DNA of 64,000 nucleotides from Kappaphycus alvarezii (taxonomy: Eukaryota > Rhodophyta > Florideophyceae > Gigartinales > Solieriaceae). The position numbers were made by a program, and so were the translations under genes. The notes under the pieces are model-generated. The model was not told where the DNA came from, did not search any database, and saw only the letters and a list, made by a program, of their open reading frames with translations. Within the stretch, counting starts at the first letter, position 1. Every line of letters begins with the position of its first letter. The stretch is from assembly GCA_002205965.3 (NCBI GenBank), contig NADL03000590.1:749001-813000 (forward strand). Direction: 5' to 3'. Below, piece by piece: positions 1 through 9,649 of this stretch.

Positions 1-472
1 GAATGACGCTTAATTGTTTGTAGGCAAGTCCGCACTAAGCAGGACCTCAGGTTCTGCTAGACGGACGACTGTTTACAAAGTCAATTACGAAATGGCGATC
101 ATGGAAGAATTAGATTCTTCATGGAGATAGTATGCAAATAGTTACGAATGGGCAAAGAGCGTACACACCTGCAGAGATGTCCACGTGATTCCACCTGCAA
201 CGATCCAACAGAAATACGGATCTATTGGAGAGTGTAGCTCGAGTCTTCATCTCTGATTAAGATGAATTCAAGAGCAGCTGCTCATGGAAGCCAATTCATA
301 TCATGCAATGGCTTCCGAAATCTGTTGGAGTGCGCTACGAATATCTGGCCAAGGGTGGTCAGAATGTCAAAAGCGTATGGTCATCTTTGTGGATTCAGAG
401 TGCACACAAAAGTCCCTATGGTATTGATTGTCAACGACTTGGTGATCAATCTGCTCATTCCCTCTATTCCAT
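1..472. other. Left flank, no gene recognised
   Basis: Short overlapping open frames only, with no recognisable domain, and stops interrupt each. The stretch is the target-side flank of the LINE, whose 3' tail ends at about 472. Confidence 0.4.
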
Positions 473-1414
473 CTACAAACAAACAAACAAACGCTTTATT
501 AGATGTTCACTAAACCGAGCAGGGTCACTCACGCATATGGTGATGCGAGAGACAAAGCATGGCGAGCTACGGCATGGGCCGTCAGCTGGAGAACGAGGAA
601 GGAGAGGGTAGTGACCAGGCGGTCGTATTCGACGGCAGCGGTAGGTAGTGCCGCGTCTTGTGAAGAAGATTGCGGCTATCTTCCCTAGCGCGTGTGGAGC
701 AGAGGAGCCCAGTGCCCCGTGTGTGTCAAACCCGAGGGAGAAGAAGTCGGCGTGTAATGTTGCGCAAAGGTCTGCGTAGCGTGCCCTCTTCTGGGTCTCC
801 ACAGGGGAAGTGGCGCCGCCTGGGGTCTTGCGGGCGTGGGGGATGGCGGAAGCTGCGTACGGACCTGCGACAAAGACATCTATTGCGCAGGGACGAGGAG
901 AGAATTCGTAGTTGTTGATTAAGATGTCCATCCTGCGACGGTCTTGGGGCGAGAGGTGGTTTTCCGCGGGAAAGGTGTACTTGAGGGTGGGGTTGAGCAT
1001 TGCGGATGGGTGCCGATGTAGGGAGAACAGCTTGTTCCGTAGGTGGTTGTGCCTTCGGAGAAATCCTTCCATAGTTGGGCAGTGAGTCGCGTGTCTGCCG
1101 AGCGGGTCAAGGATGGGCAGGGAGCGAGCGTCGGAGAGCAGACATCGAGGGCACCGGTCGAGGCCACTGAAGACCGGGTTGCCGAGGCGCAGTAGGACCA
1201 TGTACGTCCAGATCTCGGGGGAGACTCGAGTAGAGCTACGTGAGTCCGGGATTGTGAGGAAACGGGAGTTGGCAGAGCGGGTTCGGCAGCTAAGATTCCT
1301 CGCGAGGCGTTGGGTTGCAATTTCATGTTGCGGGGTAGAAGTTAGGTATGCTTGGAGGAGTTGCTCGTGAATGGCAGTGGTGATAGTTGGCTGGACGCCT
1401 TGCGGGGGTCCCAC
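473..1414 (-). pseudogene. LINE C-terminal CCHC knuckle and REL-type endonuclease
   Basis: This 313-codon open frame is the tail of the LINE polyprotein. Counting from 1414, C88, C91, H108 and C112 form a CPRC...GRHATHC knuckle. It is followed by an RHN motif near residue 121, RRMDILI (D163) and CAIDVFV (D179), then a Lys/Arg-rich stretch that matches the PD-(D/E)xK core spacing of restriction-like endonuclease domains. Such domains nick target DNA for target-primed reverse transcription. The nominal start is only where the frame opens after a lesion; in the ancestral protein it continued from the RT upstream, across a stop near 1420. Confidence 0.65.
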
Positions 1415-1506
1415 CGTTTAAAGGCGGGCGAGCAGGGGCTCGAGCTGGAGGTGGTCGGGGAGGAGGGACCGGTCGAGGGAGCTGTGCGTTCTGCTGACGG
1501 CAGAGG

Positions 1507-2640
1507 TTAGGAGATGGCGTCCGTCTTCCGGGAGTAGGTCGAGGATGATGTGGTAGGTACTGAGCATGGAGCATAGATGGCAGCGGCATCAATTGAGGAT
1601 GTAAGTGTGAGCCCCAGACCGCCCATTGTGAATGGAATTGTTGCGCAGTGCCAAGAAGCCTGATGAAGGTCGCGATGAATCCTTTGGAAAGCCCCTTGCA
1701 GTTCTTCATCAAACGCATTTGATAAAGAAAGGGTTAGGTGCGGCGGGGTTGTCCGAAGGGTGCACACGAGCTTGCATGCGCTTGCGCAGTGGCGAAGGAG
1801 GTGGAAGGAAGTTTGGGGATCCCGGAGGGCTGGAAGGGCTGCCCAGATGTTCCGGGCGGAGTGGAGGCTGTGTTGGTGGAGAGAAGAGCATCCGCGGTCA
1901 GTTCCGATCGGGGACCCGAGCACTGTAGTGGCCTCGGCAGTGACGATTTTGCAGGGAGGGGGGAGGTTGTCCTTTCCGAACCACCATGCTTCAGTCTTCT
2001 GCAAGTTAATAAACATTCCTAGCTGCCTGCCATCCCTCTCGATTGTGTGCAGTAGATCCGGGGAGTCACGGGAGGGAAGGATGATGTTGCCGTCGTCAGC
2101 ATACCATGCGTGCACCGCGGCTGCGGGGAAAGATGTGTGCAGATGGCGGAGGAAAGGTTGGATGGCGAGTGCGTACAGGTGCATAGCGAGAGAGTCGCCT
2201 TGGTGTGTACCTGTGGCAGACTGCAGGACGTAGGGGCCGAAATGCAAATCCGAGGCCCGCCCGTAGGTTAGGTGAACGAACCTGGCCGCCTGTGGGGGGC
2301 GTAGTCGATGACCGAGCGGAGAAAACAGGAGCGCTCCACGCTGTTGAAGGCGTTGGAGAGGTGGATTTCCAATAGGACGTAGTCTTGATCTTTGAGGGCA
2401 GAAGCCGTGAGGCGAAGGGCGTGTATGACAGCTTCAATGCCGTGTTTAGAGCCAACTGCGTGTTGCAGCGGTCGTAGGTGCGAGAGAAAGACGCCGTAGT
2501 TGCGGAGTCTAGCTGCGAGGAGCCGTGCAACAAAACGTCTGTATAGGATCCCGATTGCTATGGGCCGTAGACGTAGGGTGTCAGGTGAGCTTTTCGGATT
2601 GCGATCAGTGATGCGGCGGAGAGGCAGATTTGGAGTGAGG
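1507..2640 (-). pseudogene. LINE reverse transcriptase domain, catalytic Asp lost
   Basis: From about 2640 downward the translation gives the RT fingers and palm: an LRPIAIG motif at about 2570, a HGIEAVIHALR segment, motif A at about 2347-2370, then THQGDSL and the catalytic YADD at about 2090-2106. In motif A the usual Asp before LSNAFN is His (EIHLSNAFN; CAC in place of GAC/GAT), which should abolish polymerase activity. The frame is broken at the G6 run 2294-2299; one more G would join motif A to the YFxx/YADD half. A second +1 shift lies near 2596. The element is therefore non-functional as written. Confidence 0.75.
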
Positions 2641-3953
2641 TGGGTACAGTGCCGTTTGCTAGCTTGTTGACGAAGTCCGTTAGGGCTGACAGTGCGTTTG
2701 CTTGTGGTTCTGCGCCCGCTGGAGCCGTAGAGAGGACGCGAACGATGGAGAGGCGCATGCCATCTGGTCTGGGTGCCGAGTGCCTATTCAGGGCTTGTAA
2801 CGCTCGAACTGTGGACTCTGCGAAGGGGGTGATGGTGGGGAGTTCGGGCTGAGGGGTTGGCGTGGCTTCGTGGAGGGGCGAGGGGTGAAGGTTTTGGAGG
2901 CTGGGAAGTGTGGCTGGGGAAGGCGTCGCCGGTGGCGTAGTCTGTAGGAGGGCAGCCGTTGCTTTGGAGAGACATCCGTCCCGGACGTATCGTTGACATC
3001 GTTGTATTGGTGACTGGGTCGCCCTCTGCGGCGCAGTGGAGTGTAGCAGTGATGGAAAGGCGTCAGTGCAGCGCGTGTAAAGCTGTTGCCACTGTCCTTG
3101 CCTAGCGAGGTGGATGCGGTTGCGGAGGGTTGAGATGAATGCCAGTGAAGAGCGAGTTCGTGTGTCGTGCCGGCCATTCCTTCGAAGAACTAGTTTTGGC
3201 GTTGCCAGGATGCAAGAGAGTGCGTCAGCTTGGGTGTCTTGTGTGCAGGCTGAGTTGTATCGGGAGTAGAGATCGTGGAATAGGCGATGGAAGTCTGCGC
3301 CGAGGCTGTTGGGTAGGTATTTCAACGTTGGGATCCGCAGTTGATAGATAATGTCGGGTGTCGGGCATGGTTGGGGGGTCGAGGATGTGGGTGATGCACT
3401 CATTGGGAGGTGACCATGTCAGCATCAAGTGCGGGCGGTGTGCGAAGCGGGTCGTGGGGAGGGGGCCGTCGATTTCGAAGTCGTCAAGAACACTTTGAGG
3501 GGGAGGCGGGGGGGCTGGGGGATGTCGGTGGCTGGGGAGGGCACAGGTTCGAGAGTCGGGGGGTCAAGGGCGGGGCCCTTGCATACGGGCGGGTGGGGTC
3601 CCGGTGGGGGCTTGGGTAGGGAGGAGTGAGTCGGCGATTTGGCGAAGGGTAGCGAGGAAGTCGTGGCGCAAGCGCCATTTGCACTCGTCAGAGGAGAGGC
3701 GGTCGATTCCAGCAGTGATGGTTTGACGGAATGCGGCGAGGTCGGCGTCAGATCGGCAGGCTTTGCGGGGATTCTGTATTTCCGTGAACTGCAGCTTGGG
3801 TACAATGAGGTCCTCAGTGGTGGCTTGATGGCGGAACCTACTGTATGCATGCGGGATGAGCGGGACAGCACGCTCGGGTGCGATCAGGAAGAAGATCGAA
3901 GGAGTGGCGGACTGGAGCACAGCAAGAGGTGCACGCAGTCCTCCCTCGCGCAA
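2641..3953 (-). pseudogene. LINE N-terminal and pre-RT region
   Basis: Two or three overlapping minus frames carry LINE-like sequence. One (about 3564-3953) reads FFLIAPERAVPLIPHAYSRF followed by an arginine-rich helical stretch. A second (2558-3403) runs straight into the RT, containing SAPRPDGMRLSIVRVL, the standard SAPGPDG motif that opens LINE RTs. The segment between is Pro/Ser-rich. I cannot identify a gag-like or zinc-finger domain. The frame changes between pieces mean no single intact protein exists here. Confidence 0.5.
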
Positions 3954-4193
3954 GGCGTGACGGATGTGAGATGGGCTTCGAATTCGTCCAGTGGTTTCGG
4001 TAACTTGAACATGGATGATTCGGCACGGTTCAGGTGCACAGAGCCTGCGGGCGGTGGAAGCGATGGTGGAGCGGCGCGACGGGTGAGAAGTGTTGGGTAG
4101 TCGGGATCGTCGGCGGTGTCGGCCGGGGGACGTCTTGAAGGCGGAGCGCCGGGAGGGAAAGCGCGGGGCGCGTAGTGCGGGGCGAGCGGCGAC

Positions 4194-4433
4194 TTAGGCG
4201 TACGAGGGAGTGGCGTTGGCTGTCGCGTCGACGTTCTCCGAGCTCACGGGTGAGTCGGGTGAAGCGGCTTCGGGGAAGAAGGCCGTGGACAGCTTGTGCA
4301 GCAGTGCAAATTCCTGCCGCATCATGGTTTGGATAGCGTGGAAGCCAGGTTCTTTTTTCATGGCTGCTGCGAAACGAGAGACGGCGTTGTCGTCTCCGAG
4401 GTCAAAGGGGCAAATGGCGGTACGGAAGGACAT
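4194..4433 (-). CDS. 79-codon ORF at the 5' end of the LINE, unknown
   Basis: An ATG at 4433 opens a frame beginning MSFRTAICPFDLGDD and ending at a stop at 4194. It is acidic/mixed with no recognised domain. It lies head-to-tail upstream of the LINE coding region on the same strand and could be the start of the element's first ORF or an unrelated host exon. Further upstream the frame stays open but has no convincing protein character. Confidence 0.3.
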   Translation of the reverse strand: MSFRTAICPFDLGDDNAVSRFAAAMKKEPGFHAIQTMMRQEFALLHKLSTAFFPEAASPDSPVSSENVDATANATPSYA

Positions 4434-5735
4434 CGCAAGCTTGAGGAAGGAGGCGGCGAAGGTCTCCGGCTGGAGGGAAGGTGGGGGGAGTGGGCATGAT
4501 GGTTTCCATCTACTCTTGCAGTACGTATTCACCAGAACCCCCTCCCCGTGACAATAATTCGAAACCCAGATCGAAACTCGTTGGTAATATCGGAGCTCAT
4601 TCCAAGGTCCAAAAAAAATAACCGTCAAAGCGCACGCCACTTTCCAAAGCACCGGATGTAAACGCCCGAACGCACATAGTGGGTATATCGCGCAAATCAA
4701 ACATGTCAACGGGCGACGAAGCGCGCCTGCCACGTCGACTGTGCACCCAGTGTAGCAGGGTACAGGATCAGCGACGCATGAGAATGTAAAGTGAAGCAAG
4801 CCAGAGTTGTAAGGCGTTGTCTAGCGGAATCGCAGTGACTTGTGAAGAGAGAGCAGCGTCGCGTGGCGTTCCTGCGTGTGGCGGATGGTGATAGGCTTGG
4901 TCGGGGGCAGCGCGCGGTGTGTATGGAGGAGGGAGTTGATGTGATGAGATTGGTGAGAGTCAAGTGAGTGTGCAGTATTTACTGCCGCAGGTGTGCTTGC
5001 AGTTGGCAGCGTTTTGCTGCGTGCAAGCAGTGGGAGAGCTTAGTGTGGAGTCATGTTTGAGAAGGAGTGTTGATTGAGGGGAAATGGGAGGTTGGTTGGT
5101 TGGGCGTCTTCATCTCACTGAGTGACACGACTGTGTGTGTGTGACCTGACTGTAACCTTTGGTAACAACGGTGGGAGGGTTGGTCATGCAGAAACATGCT
5201 GCCTGTTGGGGAAAGGTAACATGTCAACGTCTTTCACAGAAAGACGTGTCAAACTCCACTGTGGTACATGCAGCTTCTGTGCAACCACTCTTTGACATTA
5301 TTGATGGGCTGTGGGTCACGAGAGAGTTGGGTGGAACAGTTTCATGCGTTTATCGACTCTGCGGCGAGAGGCAAGCTCGCGCAACCGACCACATCTTCCA
5401 TGCATTAAAATAACCCAAAAATTTCCCCCGGTGATACACTCTTTTGCAACTGTTTTTTGGGGTCACCGCGCCTGCGGTACCCACGTGGTACATTATTAGT
5501 TCAGGCCTAGTCATGCACGAGACTCGACCATGACCATGAACAAAACTGTAATCCCTACAGCAACCATAAAACTGTCAACGCCAAAGTCCACTCTCCCGCC
5601 CTTGCACCGCACTCTGTATCACAACTTTGCCACTGCCACCAAAACCCGTCACATACGTCACAAGTTACTCTGCGCGTATACAGTCACACATTGCACTGCG
5701 TTGCACCCCTCACCTGATCACTCAACGCCAACCAG
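4434..5735. other. Intergenic, no gene recognised
   Basis: Only short frames with no domain. The plus strand becomes C-rich from about 5.5 kb. Nothing further seen. Confidence 0.4.
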
Positions 5736-6233
5736 TTGCCCCATGCACCAACAGTGTTCCATACTCATCATCGCAGTTGCAGGTCACTTCCCGTGATTCA
5801 TGACCCAGCGCGATTTGACGCACTGACTGTGCACCTCTCCACCGTTGTCAAAGGCATGGCATCGCTTCCGATTGCCCGCGACCGCCAAACCGTAACCCTG
5901 ACATTCCCTGTACCCTCCAAACGAGGCCACCCTACACTAACTATCCCCCGCCCAGTCTTCACCCCTTGTCAAAAACGGCCGAAACACTCTTTACAAAGCT
6001 ATCTCCAGCCTATATTACCAGCCCTACTTCCGCGGTTCAATTTGCTCACCAGTGACAAGTGCCTAGCAAACAATGCTCTTGTCTCCTATGTCCATGATGC
6101 AGCAGCCAAAGTGGCACATGTGACTAAAACTCCCGTGCCCTGTCCACAATCAATCCGACGCAGTCTCCTTGTCAATGCTCTCGTTTGCTCGGGACAGTCC
6201 TTTCTTCTCGTTCCCGCCGCTCCCCTGCACTAG
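5736..6233 (+). CDS. Candidate exon or gene, unknown protein
   Basis: An open frame of 165 codons with protein-like composition: mixed hydrophobic and basic, including SYVHDAAAKVAHVTKT and repeated beta-like segments. It has no ATG near its left edge (first in-frame ATG at the MASLPIARD segment), so it would be a downstream exon; possible acceptor AGs lie around 5758-5785. It ends with TAG at 6233, 30 bp from the stop of the convergent DnaJ-type gene. No family recognised. The C-rich strand bias keeps several frames open by chance, so this may be spurious. Confidence 0.3.
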   Translation: MPHAPTVFHTHHRSCRSLPVIHDPARFDALTVHLSTVVKGMASLPIARDRQTVTLTFPVPSKRGHPTLTIPRPVFTPCQKRPKHSLQSYLQPILPALLPRFNLLTSDKCLANNALVSYVHDAAAKVAHVTKTPVPCPQSIRRSLLVNALVCSGQSFLLVPAAPLH

Positions 6234-6262
6234 ACGTCGCCCCACCTTGTAATCTGTTGTGT

Positions 6263-7500
6263 TCACAAAATCGTAGTCCTGCCCACACTCGCCTTTATCT
6301 TCCTCAGCGGGCTTCGTTTCCTTCTGGTTACCTCCGCAGCTTCTGGCACCAATCTCGGCAAGTCGGCCTTGCTCTCAGCCATCCCCTCCTCTTTGAGCTG
6401 GCCTTCTATTCTTGTTTTGCTGGGCCTCCCCCGTTTCCTCTTCTTCTTATCAACCTCTGCCACACTCTTCCCTTTCTTCCCCTTTCTCCCTGGTCGCTTC
6501 GCCTTTTTGGCCCTCATCACAATAGTCCCATCCACACCCACCTCAATCCTGTCCCTCTCCTGTTTCAATAAAGATTCAAAATCAAACGCCTCGATGTCCC
6601 CATCCTCGAAACTACTCTCCGCCTCATACCTACCCAATTCCTCTCCCCCTGCCCTTACCGTACCCATCCCATAACATGTCACACAGCGCTCCTCTTTCAG
6701 ACCCCCGCACAGGGGACAATGGTATATACTCCCCATTACCTTTTTCGGCATCGTCAAAAAGTTATTCTCAAACTCCTCTTGAAATTTCTCCCCATTCTCT
6801 CCCAAGTCCACGAACCCCTCCCCCTTACAATATGAGCAAGTCGTCATGCCACTCCCCCCGCACGTCTTACATGTCTCCTCCTTTTCTTCCTTCAACCTGA
6901 ACGGCCTCAAATTTCGCAATTTCCCTGAATTGCGATGCATCGACGCAAACAAATCCACCGCCGCACATATCTTGTCATACGTTTCCTTCTCCTCCCCGGT
7001 GCGCATCCGCTTCTCCTCCTCCTCGCGCTCCGCCTTTGCAAGTATCGGCAACAACTCTTGCAAAAAATCCTCTGGCTCCGACCCGTCCCCACTGCCCACC
7101 AATCCATTCGGCGCCCGTGCTAACCTATCATCCATGTCGGTCCCAGCGCCCGTCCACATTCCCTTCTTGACCCCATCGCCAATTTTCACGCCTTTCTTCG
7201 AGGCTTGCACCTGTGACGCATTGGCATGCGGCCCCTGTCGACGAGAACGGCGTTTCGGCGATGTTTGTTTGGACGATTTGGCAGGGGGTGGTGCCTTGGG
7301 AAGCAGATCTGATCGCGACGGCTTGGAGTTGAGTAAAATGTGAAGGTATTGCTCGCTGGATGAGTCGTCGATTAAACGGAATCGTCAAACGGTTCGAATG
7401 GAGACGAGGTATGGCGAGACGCACTGCACACAGGGGGTGCGAAGCGAGGAGTTTTGGCACGGAGAATGGGAAGGGGTGGGGTTGGCAGAAAGGCGCGCAT
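6263..7500 (-). CDS. DnaJ-type zinc-finger protein with AT-hook, probable organelle leader
   Basis: Four CxxCxGxG-like units mark a DnaJ/Hsp40 cysteine-rich domain: CKTCGGSG, CSYCKGEG, CPLCGG and CVTCYGMG, at about residues 114-183 counted from codon 7210. No J-domain is present. The C-terminal part is highly basic with an AT-hook core (KRKRGRPSK), and an acidic coiled stretch precedes the zinc finger. Such J-less zinc-finger proteins often assist protein folding in plastids; the AT-hook adds possible DNA binding. The protein-like frame continues upstream of 7210 to about 7380 (FRLIDDSSSEQYLHILL). A second frame from ATG 7500 (MRAFLPTPPLPILRAKTPRF) looks like a transit peptide and would join it if one base were added near 7380-7388. 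A TATAAT lies at about 7556 on the minus strand. Confidence 0.65.
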
Positions 7501-7670
7501 GCGAATGGAGGACGGGGACGCTTGAGACGGCGGGAGGCCGCAAAAAGTGTCACAGATTATAGGCGGCGCCTTGCGACGACATAAGCCTGTAGCGGGTTTC
7601 GCTGCTTGATAGGATTGTCAAAAAGGCGAAATAGAGAGGAGGATCTTCGCTGGGTGTAAATGCCGTTCCG

Positions 7671-7969
7671 TCAGGCGAACGAGATGCCGAAATATTTCAC
7701 ACCGGACAGACGGGCAAGTGAGGTATTCGGAGAGTAAGGCGCCGAAGGTGATACACCTATCAGTTTGCGTGGCTCAGCTGCAGCTGGATGTGCGCTGCGC
7801 TGCCCAGGTCGGGGATGGAACCTTGATCGGCACGACTGTGGCACTGCGGCGCCAAGTATTGTATGGAAGACGCTGAGTTTCTTCCTTGCCCTGTACATCC
7901 ACCATCTTTCAAACTCTTTTTGCTCGGCTGTCAGCTCGCTGCAGTGGCGGTCTTTAAGTAGCGACAACT
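7671..7969 (-). CDS. Candidate terminal exon, unknown
   Basis: About 98 codons open from a possible 3' splice site (CCTGTCAG just above 7969) to a stop at 7671. The first half (LTAEQKEFERWWMYRARKKL) is helical and protein-like; the second half is Pro/Ser-rich. There is no ATG at the left edge, so it needs an upstream exon I cannot locate. No domain recognised. Confidence 0.25.
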
Positions 7970-8040
7970 CTGACAGGCTAGGTTATTTTTTTTCGGCGGC
8001 GCGCCTCTGAGGTCCGAATATCACATCTCGTACATATGCA

Positions 8041-8063
8041 CTGTACAATTTTACAGTACATCA
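8041..8063. repeat. TGTACA/ACAGTAC inverted motif
   Basis: CTGTACA and ACAGTACA are separated by a short AT spacer, forming an imperfect inverted pair. It is one of a dispersed family in the gene islands. Confidence 0.5.
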
Positions 8064-8351
8064 GGCCTGTTATAGGACATTACGTCTGTAATAGGACAAC
8101 TGCAATGCGGTGAGCAAACATTCTGCAACTACGACACTCAAAACGATCTTTACACGCATATCTTTGCGAATCCAGCGTCGGGAAACGGTACAAGGCCTAC
8201 CAACGCGGCTCAAACTCACCGCCATCATATTCTACCGACGTTGAACCCACTCTACACCCCCCTACATCCGACATTCAACTACTCTCACCTACATATTTGC
8301 ATACAAGACTCAACTCCTAAAAATACACCCACCCCACGAACCGCCTAACGT

Positions 8352-8654
8352 TTATCCGTAGACGGGGTAGTCGGCAAAGATCCGGGCAACGAGTTTGTCT
8401 TGAGCAGAGCGCCATGCGGAGAAACTCTGGAGGCGATGCCAAGCGGGGGCGGCGAGGGTGGAGTGGCTGACAGGGCCGGGGGGGAATGGCCGGTGGGAGA
8501 ACCTGCTTCTGCCTCGAGTTGGGAGGCGGAGAAGAGTCGTTTGCCTGTCCAGGTGTCGATGTAGTAGTGGGATCGGCCGGTTGGGGTCTGGAGACAGCGG
8601 ACTTCGAAGCGGGACGCTCGTGGAGCTCGGGGTTGAAGGTTCGAAGAAAGACAT
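8352..8654 (-). CDS. 100-aa hypothetical protein
   Basis: The ATG at 8654 opens a frame beginning MSFFEPSTPSSTSVPL, Ser/Pro/Arg-rich in the first two thirds. It ends with a more ordered tail (LQSFSAWRSAQDKLVARIF) and TAA at 8352. I prefer this ATG to the longer open frame because a TATATAA at 8813-8819 lies about 160 bp upstream and the leader between is C-rich on this strand, as for the kinase and coiled-coil genes in this window. No family recognised. The arginine-rich N-terminal half would fit an organelle presequence, but that is only inference. Confidence 0.45.
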   Translation of the reverse strand: MSFFEPSTPSSTSVPLRSPLSPDPNRPIPLLHRHLDRQTTLLRLPTRGRSRFSHRPFPPGPVSHSTLAAPAWHRLQSFSAWRSAQDKLVARIFADYPVYG

Positions 8655-8812
8655 TGTGTGGTGGGATTTGGGGGGTGGTTGGTGTTGAACTGGGTGGCAG
8701 GTTAAGGGATGAAAGTAAGAATGAGGGTAGCTGTTTGTGGGGCAGGTGATCGTTGATCTTCTGAAGGGTGGCTTGATGGAGATGGGGGTGAGGGAGAGAT
8801 GACTGGCAGGGA

Positions 8813-8819
8813 TTATATA
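8813..8819 (-). promoter_or_regulatory. TATA box for the 8352-8654 gene
   Basis: TATATAA on the minus strand, about 160 bp before the ATG at 8654, with a C-rich leader between. Confidence 0.45.
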
Positions 8820-9640
8820 GGGACAGGTAGGTACGAAGTAGATGTTGGGAGCTGACTGTACGACGTCATCGTCAGCAATAAGATGGGCGGGCACTGGAAG
8901 TGTATGCTGATGAATGGTGTTTTCGTGCACTGGTGTAACCATGTAGATATGTAAATGCATGTAGCGCGTGACGGTATGCACATAAAATGTGTGTGTTTCA
9001 GCGAGGGTGACAACGGTCGATAGGATGTTGGTAATGACAGAGATGCAGTGTTCTTCAGTAGAGGCCCAAGCAAAGACTTAATCATTGACAGATTGTGGGA
9101 TATCGGATAGGAAAAATATGATAGGTATCTATATTGTTTACAAAAGATTGTGTGGGCGAGGAGGGGGGGCTAGACTAGCGGTTTGCAGGCGGCAAGCGGT
9201 TGTCGAATGGAGTGTGGACAGCACTGTATACAGAGTTTCGGTAAAGTTTGCGGGGATGGCAGGTAACTGAAGAGTGTGGCGGGTGTTGATGGGAAGGGGG
9301 GCAAAGTGTGTGTCACATGCTCGCCAATGAGAGTGGAGGTTTGTGAAGAGACGATTTGCTGATTTGGTGCAAGCTGCGGGGGGTGATCGAGTGGAATAAC
9401 TTGAACCAAGTTGGAGTGGCGAGAGCGATAACTCTTGGGCATGGGGAAAGAGGTACAAGGGGAAGGTATGAGGGTTTATCTCGGTTATGAGGTCTTTCTG
9501 CTTGAAATACAGGTAACACTATTTTCATACAAGAGTGACAAAGTGTGGGTATTACCTTGTTTGTGTGACATTAGCATGTAACGACCAATAAGAATGCATG
9601 ATAAAAAGTAGAAAAAGATCTGGGAGATTTACATAAAAAT
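8820..9640. other. Intergenic, no gene recognised
   Basis: Short frames only on both strands; mixed composition turning C-rich on the minus strand around 9.1-9.5 kb. Nothing further seen. Confidence 0.4.
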
Positions 9641-9649
9641 ACTTGAAAA

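Larger units (their letters stand above)
473..4433 (-). mobile_element. Non-LTR (LINE) retrotransposon, full-length-like but broken
   Basis: Read on the minus strand, the order is a variable N-terminal region, a reverse transcriptase with YADD, then a CCHC knuckle and a restriction-like endonuclease domain. This is the layout of early-branching LINEs that carry the endonuclease downstream of RT. The 3' end reads AATAAA (plus-strand TTTATT at 495-500) and then a short (TTTG)n tail at about 476-493, a simple-repeat tail as many LINEs have. The 5' boundary is not fixed; I place it near 4.4 kb because LINE-type coding ends there. Several single-base frameshifts and a lost RT catalytic Asp make the copy inactive unless some are sequence errors. 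Confidence 0.75.

Noticed and set aside
6263-7210. Plus-strand frames opposite the DnaJ-type gene
   Set aside because: They are antisense shadows; the minus strand has four clear CxxCxGxG units.
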